This document shows, piece after piece, positions 35,801-44,299 of a stretch of 64,000 nucleotides of DNA (its first letter is position 1; each line of letters begins with the position of its first letter). The stretch comes from Streptomyces tibetensis (GTDB lineage Bacteria > Actinomycetota > Actinomycetes > Streptomycetales > Streptomycetaceae), in NCBI RefSeq assembly GCF_007655005.1, contig NZ_SZVW01000004.1:62001-126000 (forward strand), read 5' to 3'. The position numbers and the translations under genes are program-made. A model generated the notes under the pieces. The model ran no database searches and had not been told where the DNA came from. It saw nothing but the letters and a program-made list of their open reading frames with translations.

Positions 35801-37895
35801 CGGTTTCCTTCTCCAGCCGGGTCCAGTCGGTGACGACCGGGACGAGGTCTCCCGCGAGCCAGAGGGGAAGCTGGTCGCGGTGGTGGGGCGAGCCGGGGAC
35901 GCCCGAGGCGCCGAGCGGGACCACCCAGCGGCTGTCCTCGCGCCGGGCCAGGTCCCAGACGTAGCGGGCGGCCGGGCCCCGGGCGGCTCGGTCGGTGAGG
36001 CCCGGCACGCCCGAGGTGCACAGCACGCAGTCGTGGTCGCCGGACAGCCCCGGTTCGTCGTACGGCTGCTCCGGCTCCAGGGCCCGCCAGGGGGCGAGGC
36101 GGTGGGTGTCGCCCCAGACCCCGGCCGGCGGGCGCAGCGCCACGTCCTCGATCGCCGCGCGGACGGCCGCCGGGCGGTCGATTCCGTACAGGTCCTCGGC
36201 CCGCAGCAGGTGTTCGAGGGCGAAGCCGACCCGGGGGACGAGGGCGAGCCAGGGCTGGAACACCCCCGGGTACGCCGGTGGTGTGCTGAGCCCGGCGAAC
36301 GCCGGGTGTGCCGCGAGCCGCCGTACGACCGCTCCGCGCACGGCCGCGTAGAGCGCGGCGTCGGCGCTGCCGGCGTCCATGCGGCGGTCCCAGCCGAGGA
36401 GGCGGTCCCGCAGGGCGGCGGCCCCGGGGGTGAGGGCGTCGAGGGCGGCGAGGTGGTCCAGGAGGGGGGCCGCGGAGCCCAGGTGGGTGTCGGTGTGGAG
36501 GACGGGCATGTCGTCGGCGGACCAGCGCTCCTTGCCCGCGAGCAGCGCGGCGATGCGGTCGGCGCGGTGCGGCGGGGCGAACTCGACGCCGAGCGGTTCG
36601 GCCGGGCCGCGCTGGTTGGCCATGACGGCGACGCCGTCGGTGAGCCCGGCCCGCGGTGACACGTGCCGGCCCTGCCACTCATGGCCGGGCTCCCAGGCGG
36701 GCACGATCCGCAGGGAGTTGGCCCCGGCGCGCACCGGCACCCGCCCGGCCACGCGGTGCAGGACACCGCCCTCGGTGTCGGCGGCCTGGACGACGTTGAC
36801 CGGCTCGGCCCAGCGGTCGAGGGCCCGGTCCACGTCGGCGACCCGGCGGGAGCGCAGCAGCGGCAGCAGGGCACTGAAGCCGAGGTCGCCGGTGACGCGG
36901 GGCGGGTAGCGCAGGCTGATCGCCACGGGCACGCCGGAAGGACCGGAGTGTGCCGGGTCCAGCGGATCGCCGTCGATCCCCTCGGGACCGCCGATGATCA
37001 CCGGGCCCCGGTCGGTCTCGATCACCTCGACCTCGACCGGCTCCGCGCCCGCCACCTCGACCGTCTCGGTGTGCCGGGCCGCCCGCCGCCAGACCCCGTC
37101 CGGGCCGAGGGCCTCCACCCCGGCGCCGGTGCGCCGCAGCCGCTCCCGGTAGAGGTCCTGGTAGTCGGCCATGGCGTTGGTGATGGCCCAGGCGACCGTG
37201 CCGGTGTGCCCGAAGTGGGCGATGCCGGGGACACCGGGGACGGCCAGTCCCACGACGTCGAACTCCGGGCAGGACAGGTGGATCTGCTGGTAGACGCCCG
37301 GATCCTCGATCCAGCGGTGGGGGTCGCCGGCGATGAGCGCCTGCCCGGTGACCGTCCGCTCGCCTCCGACCAGCCAGCCGTTGCTGCCGGAGGTGCCGGG
37401 GCCGTCGGTGGCGAAGAGGCCGATGGCGTCCGCGTCCAGGTGGGCGGCGACCTGCTCGCGCCAGAGCTTGGCCGGGAACCCGGCGAAGAGGATGTGGATG
37501 GCGAGCCAGACCCCGAGGGGGGTCCAGGGATCCCAGCGGCCGGGGGTGAGACCGGTGCGGGCGAACTCGGGGGCGGTGGCGTCGGCCAGCCCCTCGTTGA
37601 CCCCGTCGACGTACGCCCGCACCCACCGCGCCGTCTTGGGGTCCCGTCTCTCCAGGTCCGCGAAGCAGCGTCGCCCGGTGTCGTCGAGCCGGGCCCGTCT
37701 CGCGAACCGGTCCCAGGCCAGGGCGTCCTTACCGAGGAACGACGCCGAGGTGCCCTGCGCCCGGTGGCGCTCGACCTCCAGCTGCCAGGCCCGGTCGCGG
37801 GCGGTGACGAGGCCCTGCGCGCGGGCGAGTTCGGCCGCGCTGTCCGCACGCAGGTGCGGAATGCCCCAGGCGTCACGGTAGATCTCGGTGGCCAC
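35793..37895 (-). CDS. Penicillin acylase (Ntn hydrolase) family protein
   Basis: 700 aa. Autoprocessing site Gly170-Ser171 in GPGTSGSNGWLVGGERT would free the nucleophilic Ser171; the N-terminal chain is about 170 aa and the beta chain about 530. HFGHTGTVAWAITNAMADYQ is the beta-chain conserved block. Most relatives (PvdQ, AhlM, penicillin acylases) are exported, yet this protein starts MATEIYRDAWGIPHLRADSA with no signal peptide, so it would act in the cytoplasm. Its iron-box promoter and co-transcribed siderophore acyltransferase suggest deacylation of a siderophore or precursor, as PvdQ does for pyoverdine. Confidence 0.88.
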   Translation of the reverse strand: MATEIYRDAWGIPHLRADSAAELARAQGLVTARDRAWQLEVERHRAQGTSASFLGKDALAWDRFARRARLDDTGRRCFADLERRDPKTARWVRAYVDGVNEGLADATAPEFARTGLTPGRWDPWTPLGVWLAIHILFAGFPAKLWREQVAAHLDADAIGLFATDGPGTSGSNGWLVGGERTVTGQALIAGDPHRWIEDPGVYQQIHLSCPEFDVVGLAVPGVPGIAHFGHTGTVAWAITNAMADYQDLYRERLRRTGAGVEALGPDGVWRRAARHTETVEVAGAEPVEVEVIETDRGPVIIGGPEGIDGDPLDPAHSGPSGVPVAISLRYPPRVTGDLGFSALLPLLRSRRVADVDRALDRWAEPVNVVQAADTEGGVLHRVAGRVPVRAGANSLRIVPAWEPGHEWQGRHVSPRAGLTDGVAVMANQRGPAEPLGVEFAPPHRADRIAALLAGKERWSADDMPVLHTDTHLGSAAPLLDHLAALDALTPGAAALRDRLLGWDRRMDAGSADAALYAAVRGAVVRRLAAHPAFAGLSTPPAYPGVFQPWLALVPRVGFALEHLLRAEDLYGIDRPAAVRAAIEDVALRPPAGVWGDTHRLAPWRALEPEQPYDEPGLSGDHDCVLCTSGVPGLTDRAARGPAARYVWDLARREDSRWVVPLGASGVPGSPHHRDQLPLWLAGDLVPVVTDWTRLEKETDV

Positions 37896-37914
37896 GCTGT
37901 ACCCCCAGTTCCCT

Positions 37915-37933
37915 TTAGGTTAGCCTTGCCTAA
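37915..37933. promoter_or_regulatory. Iron box (DmdR1/IdeR-type operator)
   Basis: TTAGGTTAGCCTTGCCTAA is a 19-bp near-palindrome close to the actinobacterial iron box TTAGGTTAGGCTAACCTAA. It lies between the divergent acylase (start 37895) and siderophore-interacting protein (start 37977), so a DmdR-type repressor could shut both directions in iron-replete cells. Confidence 0.88.
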
Positions 37934-37976
37934 GTCAAAGCTGTGGCCGGAATCGTACGCGAGGGGCTGAAACGCG

Positions 37977-38699
37977 ATGGGGCAGGGGCGGGGTTGGGAG
38001 GGCGCGGTCCTCAGACTGCTGCGCGCCAAGGACTTCGAGTTCACGGTGACGGACGTCGAGGACGTCACCCCGGACTACCGGCGGCTGCGCTTCACCGACG
38101 GCGGTCTGCTGGCCGCGACCGGAGTGCACCCCACCATGTGGGTACGGCTGTGGTTCGACAACGCCGGCAAGCCGCACCAGCGGGCCTACACCCTGGTCGA
38201 CCCGGACGCCGAGGCCGGCACCTTCGGCCTGGAGTTCGCCCTGCACGAGGGCTGCGCCAGCGACTGGGCCAGGGCGGCGAAACCGGGCGACACCATCGAG
38301 GCGACGGTCCAGGGAACCGGCTTCGAGCACCCGAGCCCCGCGCCCTCGCACGTCTTCGCCGTCGGCGACCCGGCCTCCCTCCCGGCCATCAACTCCCTCC
38401 TCGGCGCCCTGGGTTCCACCCCGGCCACCGTCTGGTTCGAGGGCGGCGACGACGACCTGCCGTTCCGCGCCGACCCGGACCGGCACGAGCTCCGGAAGGT
38501 GCCCCGCCGGGACTCCGGCGCCCACCTGGTCGACCGGGTGAAGTCGGACCTGCCCGGCCTGCTCCAGGGCTCGGCCGACCCCTATGTCTGGATCGCCTGC
38601 GACACGACGACGACCCGGACCCTCGCGGCATACGTCCGCAAGGAACTCGGGCTGCCCAAGCAGCGGGTCCACGCCCTGGGCTACTGGCGGGCGACCTGA
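37977..38699 (+). CDS. Siderophore-interacting protein (FAD ferric-siderophore reductase)
   Basis: 240-aa SIP of the ViuB/YqjH class: releases iron from imported ferric siderophores using flavin and NAD(P)H. FTVTDVEDVTPDYRRLRF, the flavin motif QRAYTLVDPD, GDPASLPAINSLLGAL and YVWIACDTTTTRTLAAYVRK are present. GAGGGG precedes ATG 37977. Divergent from the acylase over the shared iron box. Confidence 0.93.
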   Translation: MGQGRGWEGAVLRLLRAKDFEFTVTDVEDVTPDYRRLRFTDGGLLAATGVHPTMWVRLWFDNAGKPHQRAYTLVDPDAEAGTFGLEFALHEGCASDWARAAKPGDTIEATVQGTGFEHPSPAPSHVFAVGDPASLPAINSLLGALGSTPATVWFEGGDDDLPFRADPDRHELRKVPRRDSGAHLVDRVKSDLPGLLQGSADPYVWIACDTTTTRTLAAYVRKELGLPKQRVHALGYWRAT

Positions 38700-39030
38700 G
38701 CGGCGAGCGCACGCGCTGAGCTGCCGACAGGCGACCTGAGCGGCGGGCGCACGCACTGAGCTGCCGACGGGCGACCGGAGCAGCGGGCGCACGCACTGAG
38801 CTGCCGCCGGGCGACCTGAGCAGCGGGCGCACGCGCTGAGCTGCCGACGGGCGACCGGAGCAGCGGGCGCACGCACTGAGCTGCCGCCGGGCGACCTGAG
38901 CAGCGGGCGCACGCGCTGAGCTGCCGACGGGCGACCGGAGCAGCGGGCGCACGCACTGAGCTGCCGCCGGGCGACCTGAGCAGCGGGCGCACGCACTGCG
39001 CTGCCGGCGGGCGGCCTGAGCAGCGGGCGA
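38697..39030. repeat. 40-bp minisatellite with 80-bp alternation
   Basis: CAGCGGGCGCACGCACTGAG followed by CTGCCGCCGGGCGACCTGAG recurs every 40 bp for about eight units. Even and odd units differ (GACGGGCGACCGGAG versus GCCGGGCGACCTGAG), giving an 80-bp super-period. The edges are more diverged. It fills the 356-bp gap between the SIP gene and the HhH-GPD gene; the reverse strand is open only because of the period. Confidence 0.95.
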
Positions 39031-39055
39031 GCCCGGCCCGGGGGATGATCGGGGC

Positions 39056-39649
39056 ATGGACGTCACTCTTCACCTCGCCCAGGATCCCGAGGCCGACGCG
39101 CTGCTCGGCCGCAGTCCGCTCGCCGCGCTGGTCGGCATGCTGCTGGACCAGCAGGTCCCCATGGAGTGGGCGTTCAAGGGCCCGGCGACGATCGCCCGGC
39201 GGCTCGGCACGGACGACCTGGACGCGCACGAGATCGCCGCGCACGAGCCGGAGGCCTTCGCCGCGCTGCTCTCCGAGAAGCCGGCGGTACACCGCTACCC
39301 GGGCTCCATGGCCAAGCGGATCCAGCAGCTGTGCCAGTACCTCGTCGAGCATTACGACGGTGACGCCGCGGCCGTCTGGAAGGACGTCGGCACCGGCAAG
39401 GAACTCCTGAAGCGCCTCGCCGAACTGCCCGGCTTCGGCAAGCAGAAGGCCCAGATCTTCCTCGCCCTGCTGGGCAAGCAGCTCGGAGTGCGCCCCACGG
39501 GCTGGCGGGAGGCGGCGGGCTCCTACGGCGAGCCGGACTCCTTCCGCTCGGTCGCCGACATCACGGGCCCCGAGTCGCTGGTCAAGGTACGGGCACACAA
39601 GCAGGAGATGAAGGCAGCGGCGAAGGCGGCGAAGGCCTCCGGCAAGTAG
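39056..39649 (+). CDS. HhH-GPD family DNA base-excision protein
   Basis: 197 aa of the uncharacterised actinobacterial HhH-GPD group (TIGR03252-like). MLLDQQVPMEWAFKGPATIA, then the helix-hairpin-helix KRLAELPGFGKQKAQIFLAL, but the usual catalytic Asp region reads GVRPTGWREAAG, so activity may differ from AlkA/Nth enzymes. The C-terminus is Lys/Ala-rich. Sits between two noncoding repeat arrays. Confidence 0.85.
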   Translation: MDVTLHLAQDPEADALLGRSPLAALVGMLLDQQVPMEWAFKGPATIARRLGTDDLDAHEIAAHEPEAFAALLSEKPAVHRYPGSMAKRIQQLCQYLVEHYDGDAAAVWKDVGTGKELLKRLAELPGFGKQKAQIFLALLGKQLGVRPTGWREAAGSYGEPDSFRSVADITGPESLVKVRAHKQEMKAAAKAAKASGK

Positions 39650-39654
39650 ACCCC

Positions 39655-39950
39655 GGCCCGGTAGGACCGGCCCGGTAGGACCGGCCCGGTAGGACCGGCC
39701 CGGTAGGACCGGCCCGAGCAAGGACGCCGACTAACCGGCCCGGTAGGACCGGCCCGAGCAAGGACGCCGACTAACCGGCCCGGTAGGCCCCGGCCCGAGC
39801 AAGGACGCCGACTAACCGGCCCGCCGACCGGTGCGGGCAGCGACCGGGGCGGCGACCCGGGGGGCGACCGGGGGGCGGCGACCCCGGGAGGCGGCGACCC
39901 CGGGAGGCGGCGACCCCGGGAGGCGGCGACCGGGGGGCGGCGACCGGGTC
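39655..39950. repeat. Three adjoining tandem arrays
   Basis: First, a 15-bp unit CGGTAGGACCGGCCC, about five copies from 39658. Second, a roughly 43-bp unit containing GAGCAAGGACGCCGACTAAC, three copies between 39715 and 39820. Third, a 15-bp unit GACCCCGGGAGGCGG, about five copies near 39880-39940. Between 39950 and 40113 I see no supported gene. Confidence 0.9.
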
Positions 39951-40113
39951 GGGCGCTTCAGCCGCCTGGTCCGTTCCGGGTGGCGGCCGCTTCTCACCCG
40001 GTCGCAGCATGGACCATGACCGAGCCACCGAGCGGCTCCCCCGCGTGGGCCGAGCGAGCGGATCTCGCCGCAGGCGGGATGGACGGCGTGGCCGCCGCGG
40101 GGAATGACCTCGC

Positions 40114-40452
40114 GTGACCCCCGCACCGCAGCCGGTCCCACGCGGCCCGCGTCGGCACGCCTGGTTGCGGGTGCTCGTCCTGCTGCTCGCCCTCCTCGTG
40201 CCGGGCGCCCACGCCGAGGCCCACTCGGGAGGGACGGCCCCCCTCTCCGGGGAGAACACCACCGTCGAGTGCGACCTCCTCGACACAGCCCTGCGCCCAC
40301 CGGCCCGGGGCGTCCGCCGCGTGGCCGCCCCGCCGGCCCCGGCCCCGCTCCCGGGCCCCGAACCCGCGCACGCCGCACCTCGGCCCGTGCCCGTACCGCC
40401 GACCGCGCCGCACGCCCCTCGCCCCCTGCGTTCCGAAGTTCTGCGCTGCTGA
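40114..40452 (+). CDS. Small secreted or membrane hypothetical protein, 112 aa
   Basis: PAPQPVPRGPRRHAWLRVLV then LLALLVPGAHAEAHSGG forms a basic start, a hydrophobic core and an AHA-like cleavage site. It continues NTTVECDLLDTALRPP and ends Pro/Ala-rich with a single terminal Cys. GTG 40114. Function unknown; a streptomycete hypothetical. Confidence 0.55.
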   Translation: MTPAPQPVPRGPRRHAWLRVLVLLLALLVPGAHAEAHSGGTAPLSGENTTVECDLLDTALRPPARGVRRVAAPPAPAPLPGPEPAHAAPRPVPVPPTAPHAPRPLRSEVLRC

Positions 40453-40538
40453 CAGAAAACAGGACCGGCCATGCCCCGGCCCGTCCGTCGTCCCGCACGG
40501 AACCAGCAAGAACGACGAGGAACGACGAGGAACCAGCC

Positions 40539-40676
40539 ATGCTCCAAGACCCGTACGCGGTGTTGCGCGCCCTCCTGCGCGCGGAGGCCGCCCGCAGCGC
40601 CCCCAAGCCCCACTCCCAGCCGGACGCGCGGAAGCCACCGCAGCCCCCGAAGGGGAGAAGAGAAGACCGCGGCTGA
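40539..40676 (+). CDS. Short hypothetical peptide, 45 aa
   Basis: LQDPYAVLRALLRAEAARSA then a basic Pro-rich tail. ATG 40539 is preceded by two copies of AACGACGAGG, the second giving an acceptable ribosome site. Short and unrecognised; may be coupled to the secreted protein 86 bp upstream. Confidence 0.4.
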   Translation: MLQDPYAVLRALLRAEAARSAPKPHSQPDARKPPQPPKGRREDRG

Positions 40677-40744
40677 CCCCCCACACGGCGGAGGCGCCCC
40701 GACGCCTCCGCCGTTCCGATGTCTCCCCCTAACGCCTCCGCCCC

Positions 40745-41245
40745 CTAACGCCTCCGCCCCCTAACACCTCCGCCGTCCCTGACGCCTCCACCGCTCAGGG
40801 CCTTCTGGCCGTCGGGGGTGGAAGCCCGCAACGCGTGCTGGACACGGTTGCCGAGCCGGGCCAGGACCTCGGCCGGTACGTCCTTCGGGAACTGCGTCAC
40901 GAAGGAGACCCCGACCCCTTTCGAGCGAATCAGGCGCACGGTCTGCGTGATCGACTCCAGGTACGCCCCGGAGGCCTCGTCGAAGAGCAGGTGCACCTCG
41001 TCGAGGAAGAACACCAGCCGCAGCTGTCGACGTCGCCGAGCTCGGGCAGATCATTGAAGAGATCGGCGAGCAGCCACATCAGGAACGTCGAGAACAGCTG
41101 AGGCCGCTCCTGTACGGCGCTCAGCCAGGCCGCTCCTGTACGGCGCCCAGCTCCAGGCCCTTGCTGTCGGCCAGAAAGACCGGCATGCCCTGGGCGGACA
41201 CCTCGGGCGGCGGCCCACGGCACGGTCTCGCGGTCGGGCATATTC
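40745..41245 (-). pseudogene. HerA-like (DUF853) ATPase remnant
   Basis: Three pieces of a HerA-type translocase survive in different reverse frames: SAQGMPVFLADSKGLELG (about 41140-41210), [20 protein letters not shown] (about 41040-41100), and [20 protein letters not shown] through [20 protein letters not shown] to [12 protein letters not shown] (about 40800-41010). The third holds Walker B. The Walker A half is missing, a short duplication (GCCGTACAGGAGCGGCCT twice, near 41105-41150) and a frameshift break the gene, and the tail runs into [13 protein letters not shown] repeats. An intact paralogue probably exists elsewhere. Confidence 0.82.
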
Positions 41246-41347
41246 ACGCCCCTGTTTCCGGTTCGTACCGCCTTGCGGGGTTTTTTTCAGCGTCGCACCT
41301 CGGCGCCATGGCTGCGCCCGGAAGGTCTTGACCGGTAGGCTTTCCGT

Positions 41348-41644
41348 GTGATCTTCAAGCGCATCGGAAACGGCCGGCCGTACCCCGACCACGGCCGGGA
41401 AAGCACCCGGCAGTGGGCGGACGTCGCGCCGCGCCCGGTCCGCCTCGATCAGCTCGTGACGACCAAGGGTCAGCTCGATCTGGAAACGCTGCTCGCCGAG
41501 GACTCGACGTTCTACGGCGACCTCTTCGCGCACGTCGTGAAGTGGCAGGGCGACCTGTACCTGGAGGACGGACTGCACCGCGCGGTGCGCGCCGCGCTCC
41601 AGCAGCGCCAGGTGCTGCACGCGCGCGTGCTCGAACTCGACTGA
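41348..41644 (+). CDS. Conserved actinobacterial protein, 98 aa
   Basis: IFKRIGNGRPYPDHGRES, then DVAPRPVRLDQLVTTKGQLD and EDSTFYGDLFAHVVKWQGDL. Highly conserved in streptomycetes and sometimes labelled VapB-like, although I see no ribbon-helix-helix and no toxin follows. The gene is immediately upstream of the LytR_C-domain gene on the same strand (97-bp gap). Function unknown. Confidence 0.82.
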   Translation: MIFKRIGNGRPYPDHGRESTRQWADVAPRPVRLDQLVTTKGQLDLETLLAEDSTFYGDLFAHVVKWQGDLYLEDGLHRAVRAALQQRQVLHARVLELD

Positions 41645-41741
41645 TCCCCGGCGGTCGCGGGTTGACCCTTTCGGGTTCCACTGGGCGACGTCGAATGATC
41701 ATCTAGTAGGCATCGTCGCCCAGGCGCACTACGCTGCGCTC

Positions 41742-42383
41742 ATGAGCATGCTGACTCCCCCCGGCATGGGCGGCAAGTACCGCATCACGGGCAACAAGTA
41801 CCCCAAGATGCGTCGGCCCCGGCGGCGCGGCAGGCTCGTCGTCCTGACCGTCGCGTCCGTCGTCGTCCTCGGTGTGGGCGGGTGGGGCACGCTGCAGCTC
41901 ATCGACGTCTTCACCGGCGGCGGCAGAAAGGCTTCGGCGGCCGCCGACGGAACGGACTGCGGCGTCAAGACCAAGGCGAGCCCCTCGCCCAGCGCCAGGG
42001 CCCTGCCCGAGCCGCGCACGATCACCGTCAACGTGCTCAACGCCACCACCCGCGGCGGCCTGGCGAAGAAGACCGCCGACGAGCTCAAGAAGCGCGGCTT
42101 CAAGATCGGCGACGTGGGCAACGCGCCCCAGCAGTACGACAAGAAGGTCAAGGGCACCGGCCTGCTGCTCGGCCCCGGCGCCGCGCTCGACACCTCGTTG
42201 CCCGTGCTCGGCACCCAGCTCCCGGGCGCCGAACGGCGTACCGAGGCGGCCCGTAAGGGCGCTGCCGTCGACCTCGTCATCGGGGACGCCTTCAAGGAAC
42301 TGGCGAAAAAGCCGGACGCCGACCGGGCGCTGACCAAGCTGGCCACGCCCGAGCCGGCGCCGACGTCGAAGAAGGGCTGCTGA
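41742..42383 (+). CDS. LytR C-terminal-domain membrane protein
   Basis: 213 aa. A basic cytoplasmic start (KYPKMRRPRRRGRLVV), one membrane helix (VVLTVASVVVLGVGGWGTLQL), a Ser/Pro linker, and an extracellular LytR_C domain (ITVNVLNATTRGGLAKKTAD, ELKKRGFKIGDVGNAPQQYD). The family associates with cell-wall polymer transferases; no LCP catalytic domain is fused here. Convergent with upp, 24 bp between stops. Confidence 0.88.
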   Translation: MSMLTPPGMGGKYRITGNKYPKMRRPRRRGRLVVLTVASVVVLGVGGWGTLQLIDVFTGGGRKASAAADGTDCGVKTKASPSPSARALPEPRTITVNVLNATTRGGLAKKTADELKKRGFKIGDVGNAPQQYDKKVKGTGLLLGPGAALDTSLPVLGTQLPGAERRTEAARKGAAVDLVIGDAFKELAKKPDADRALTKLATPEPAPTSKKGC

Positions 42384-42407
42384 ACCACCCGGGTCCAGCT
42401 CGGGGAC

Positions 42408-43043
42408 CTACTCGGCCGCCCCGTACATCCGGTCCCCCGCGTCTCCGAGGCCCGGCACGATGTAGCCGTGCTCGTTCAGCCGCTCGTCGACCGAGGCGGT
42501 CACCACCGTCACCGGCGTGCCCGCCAGCTCGCGCTCCATGATCTCGACGCCCTCCGGCGCGGCCAGCAGCACCACGGCGGTCACGTCGTCCGCGCCACGC
42601 CGGATCAGCTCGCGGATCGCCGCGACCAGCGTGCCGCCGGTGGCGAGCATCGGGTCGAGCACGTAGACCTGACGCCCCGACAGGTCCTCGGGCATCCGCG
42701 TCGCGTACGTGGAGGCCTCCAGCGTCTCCTCGTTGCGGATCATGCCGAGGAAGCCCACCTCGGCGGTCGGCAGCAGCCGGACCATGCCGTCCAGCATGCC
42801 GAGCCCGGCCCGCAGGATCGGCACCACCAGCGGCCGCGGGTGCGACAGCTTGACGCCCGTGGTCCGCGCGACCGGCGTCTGGATGTCGACCTGTTCGGTG
42901 CGCACGTCACGCGTGGCCTCGTAGGCGAGCAGGGTGACCAGCTCGTCGGCGAGACGGCGGAAGGTCGCGGAGTCGGTGCGCTGGTCGCGCAGCGTGGTGA
43001 GCTTGTGGGCGACCAGCGGGTGGTCGACGACGTGGAGACGCAT
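42408..43043 (-). CDS. upp: Uracil phosphoribosyltransferase
   Basis: 211-aa salvage enzyme making UMP from uracil and PRPP. The PRPP loop is [21 protein letters not shown]; the uracil site lies in [17 protein letters not shown] at the C-terminus. ATG 43043 gives [20 protein letters not shown], the canonical start. Monocistronic. Confidence 0.96.
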   Translation of the reverse strand: MRLHVVDHPLVAHKLTTLRDQRTDSATFRRLADELVTLLAYEATRDVRTEQVDIQTPVARTTGVKLSHPRPLVVPILRAGLGMLDGMVRLLPTAEVGFLGMIRNEETLEASTYATRMPEDLSGRQVYVLDPMLATGGTLVAAIRELIRRGADDVTAVVLLAAPEGVEIMERELAGTPVTVVTASVDERLNEHGYIVPGLGDAGDRMYGAAE

Positions 43044-43166
43044 GTCCACAACATTAACCGGGCGGGGTGCCCCGGACCGCACGGCAAGCCCGCTCTCCGG
43101 CCGTCACCCGATCACCGGCGTCAAACCGCCCGTCCGGGGGAAAGCGGAAGGGACGGACTAGGGGTG

Positions 43167-43409
43167 GTGAACCTGATGCCGGACCGGAAATTCCGAGACG
43201 ATCCGCTGCCGAGCATGTGGCCGGGGACGGGCCTTACGCCCGACCGGACGGACGGGGCCGACGAGTCCGACGCCGAGCGGCGTCGGCGTCGCGCCCGGTT
43301 CCTGCGCGATCTGGCCGAGGCCCGGGCGCTGCGCGACCGCGTCCAGCCGCGCCGCGCCAAGACGGCCCGGCTGCGGCACGCCATGCGCATGCGCACCTTC
43401 CGCTGGTAG
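43167..43409 (+). CDS. Small basic hypothetical protein, about 80 aa
   Basis: VNLMPDRKFRDDPLPSMWPG, then ESDAERRRRRARFLRDLAEA and KTARLRHAMRMRTFRW. Strongly basic helical C-terminus, perhaps nucleic-acid binding. GTG 43164, GTG 43167 and ATG 43176 are all possible starts; GGAAGGGACGG lies upstream. Divergent from upp. Confidence 0.65.
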   Translation: MNLMPDRKFRDDPLPSMWPGTGLTPDRTDGADESDAERRRRRARFLRDLAEARALRDRVQPRRAKTARLRHAMRMRTFRW

Positions 43410-43685
43410 GGAACGGGTGAGGAAACCCCCGGCAAAGATCACGAACCGCGCGGAGATTGTCGCGAGTGACCGTGCGTGGAGCGGGGCAAAGCCGCGTACG
43501 ATCCGCAGGTGGCGGCAACGGGCGTGCGAGCGGAACTGCCGGACACAGGGAGCCGAAGACGTCCCCTGAACGCCTTGTTTCTGCCACGATTCCGAGTGGG
43601 TGGGGCTCGGACGAGCACTCCCCGCCCGTAACCTCCGCCGGGGGGACCCCCAACCGGCACGCCTAGGACCAGTGGGAGAGTCACG
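43410..43685. promoter_or_regulatory. Intergenic region before the tadA operon
   Basis: About 275 bp without a supported gene. GTACGAT near 43496 is a plausible -10 element. The segment should contain the promoter of the deaminase-associated gene; GTGGGAGAG just before 43686 is its ribosome site. Confidence 0.4.
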
Positions 43686-44243
43686 GTGTACTTCGCCGCA
43701 CTGCTCGCGCGCACCGAAGACGGGTGGGAAGCGAGCGACACAGAGCTCGACGATGTGGAAACCCTGTCGGATCTCGCCGACCTGGCCCGTGAAGCCTCTC
43801 CCGACGAGGACACGGTGCTCGTGCTCATCGAGCAGGAGGACGCCTGGTTCGGCGTCGTCCGCGTGGACGGCGAGGAAGACCCTCGCATCTACGTCTCGGA
43901 CGCCGCCGCCGCTGCCCGCAGCAGCTACGGCGAGATCCTGCTGACCGAGCTGCTCGGCCGGGATCCGGACGACGGGGACGACCTCGACGCCCTCGATCTC
44001 GACGGCACCGAGGACGGTGAGTCCGACGCGGACGACGGGAACGACGTGGACGACGGGGATACCGAGGGCGGCTCCGCGGCCGCCGGCGCCGCCGAGTCCG
44101 TGCCGCACGGCCCGGTCGGCGACGCGCTGATCCTGGACGACCTCGGCGTGAGCGAGACGGACCTGCGGCTGATGTCGACGGACGCCGTCACCGAGATCGC
44201 CGAGTCCCTGGGCGCCTCGGAGACCCTGGAGACCGTCCGCTGA
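43686..44243 (+). CDS. tRNA adenosine deaminase-associated protein
   Basis: 185 aa, the actinobacterial protein that consistently precedes tadA. YFAALLARTEDGWEASDTEL, then LVLIEQEDAWFGVVRVDGEE and SYGEILLTELLGRDP. Residues 100-140 are an Asp/Gly-rich acidic linker. The C-terminal block is VGDALILDDLGVSETDLRLM. GTG 43686. Probably helps TadA or its tRNA substrate, inferred from strict gene linkage. Confidence 0.9.
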   Translation: MYFAALLARTEDGWEASDTELDDVETLSDLADLAREASPDEDTVLVLIEQEDAWFGVVRVDGEEDPRIYVSDAAAAARSSYGEILLTELLGRDPDDGDDLDALDLDGTEDGESDADDGNDVDDGDTEGGSAAAGAAESVPHGPVGDALILDDLGVSETDLRLMSTDAVTEIAESLGASETLETVR

Positions 44244-44299
44244 CCGGTCGTGGCAGCGCGGGAGGGCCGGACCCGGTCCGGGACCCCTGGCGGCCGGCG

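Noticed and set aside
34716..38699. A complete siderophore biosynthesis cluster
   Set aside because: There is no amine hydroxylase, decarboxylase or NIS/NRPS synthetase; only tailoring, hydrolysis and iron-release functions are present.
38697..39030. CRISPR array
   Set aside because: Repeats are contiguous with no unique spacers, and no cas genes are present.
39655..39950. CRISPR-like or integron-like array
   Set aside because: Simple tandem units of 15 and about 43 bp; no spacer diversity, integrase or attC structure.
41348..41644. VapB antitoxin
   Set aside because: No ribbon-helix-helix segment and no adjacent PIN toxin; kept only as a conserved protein.
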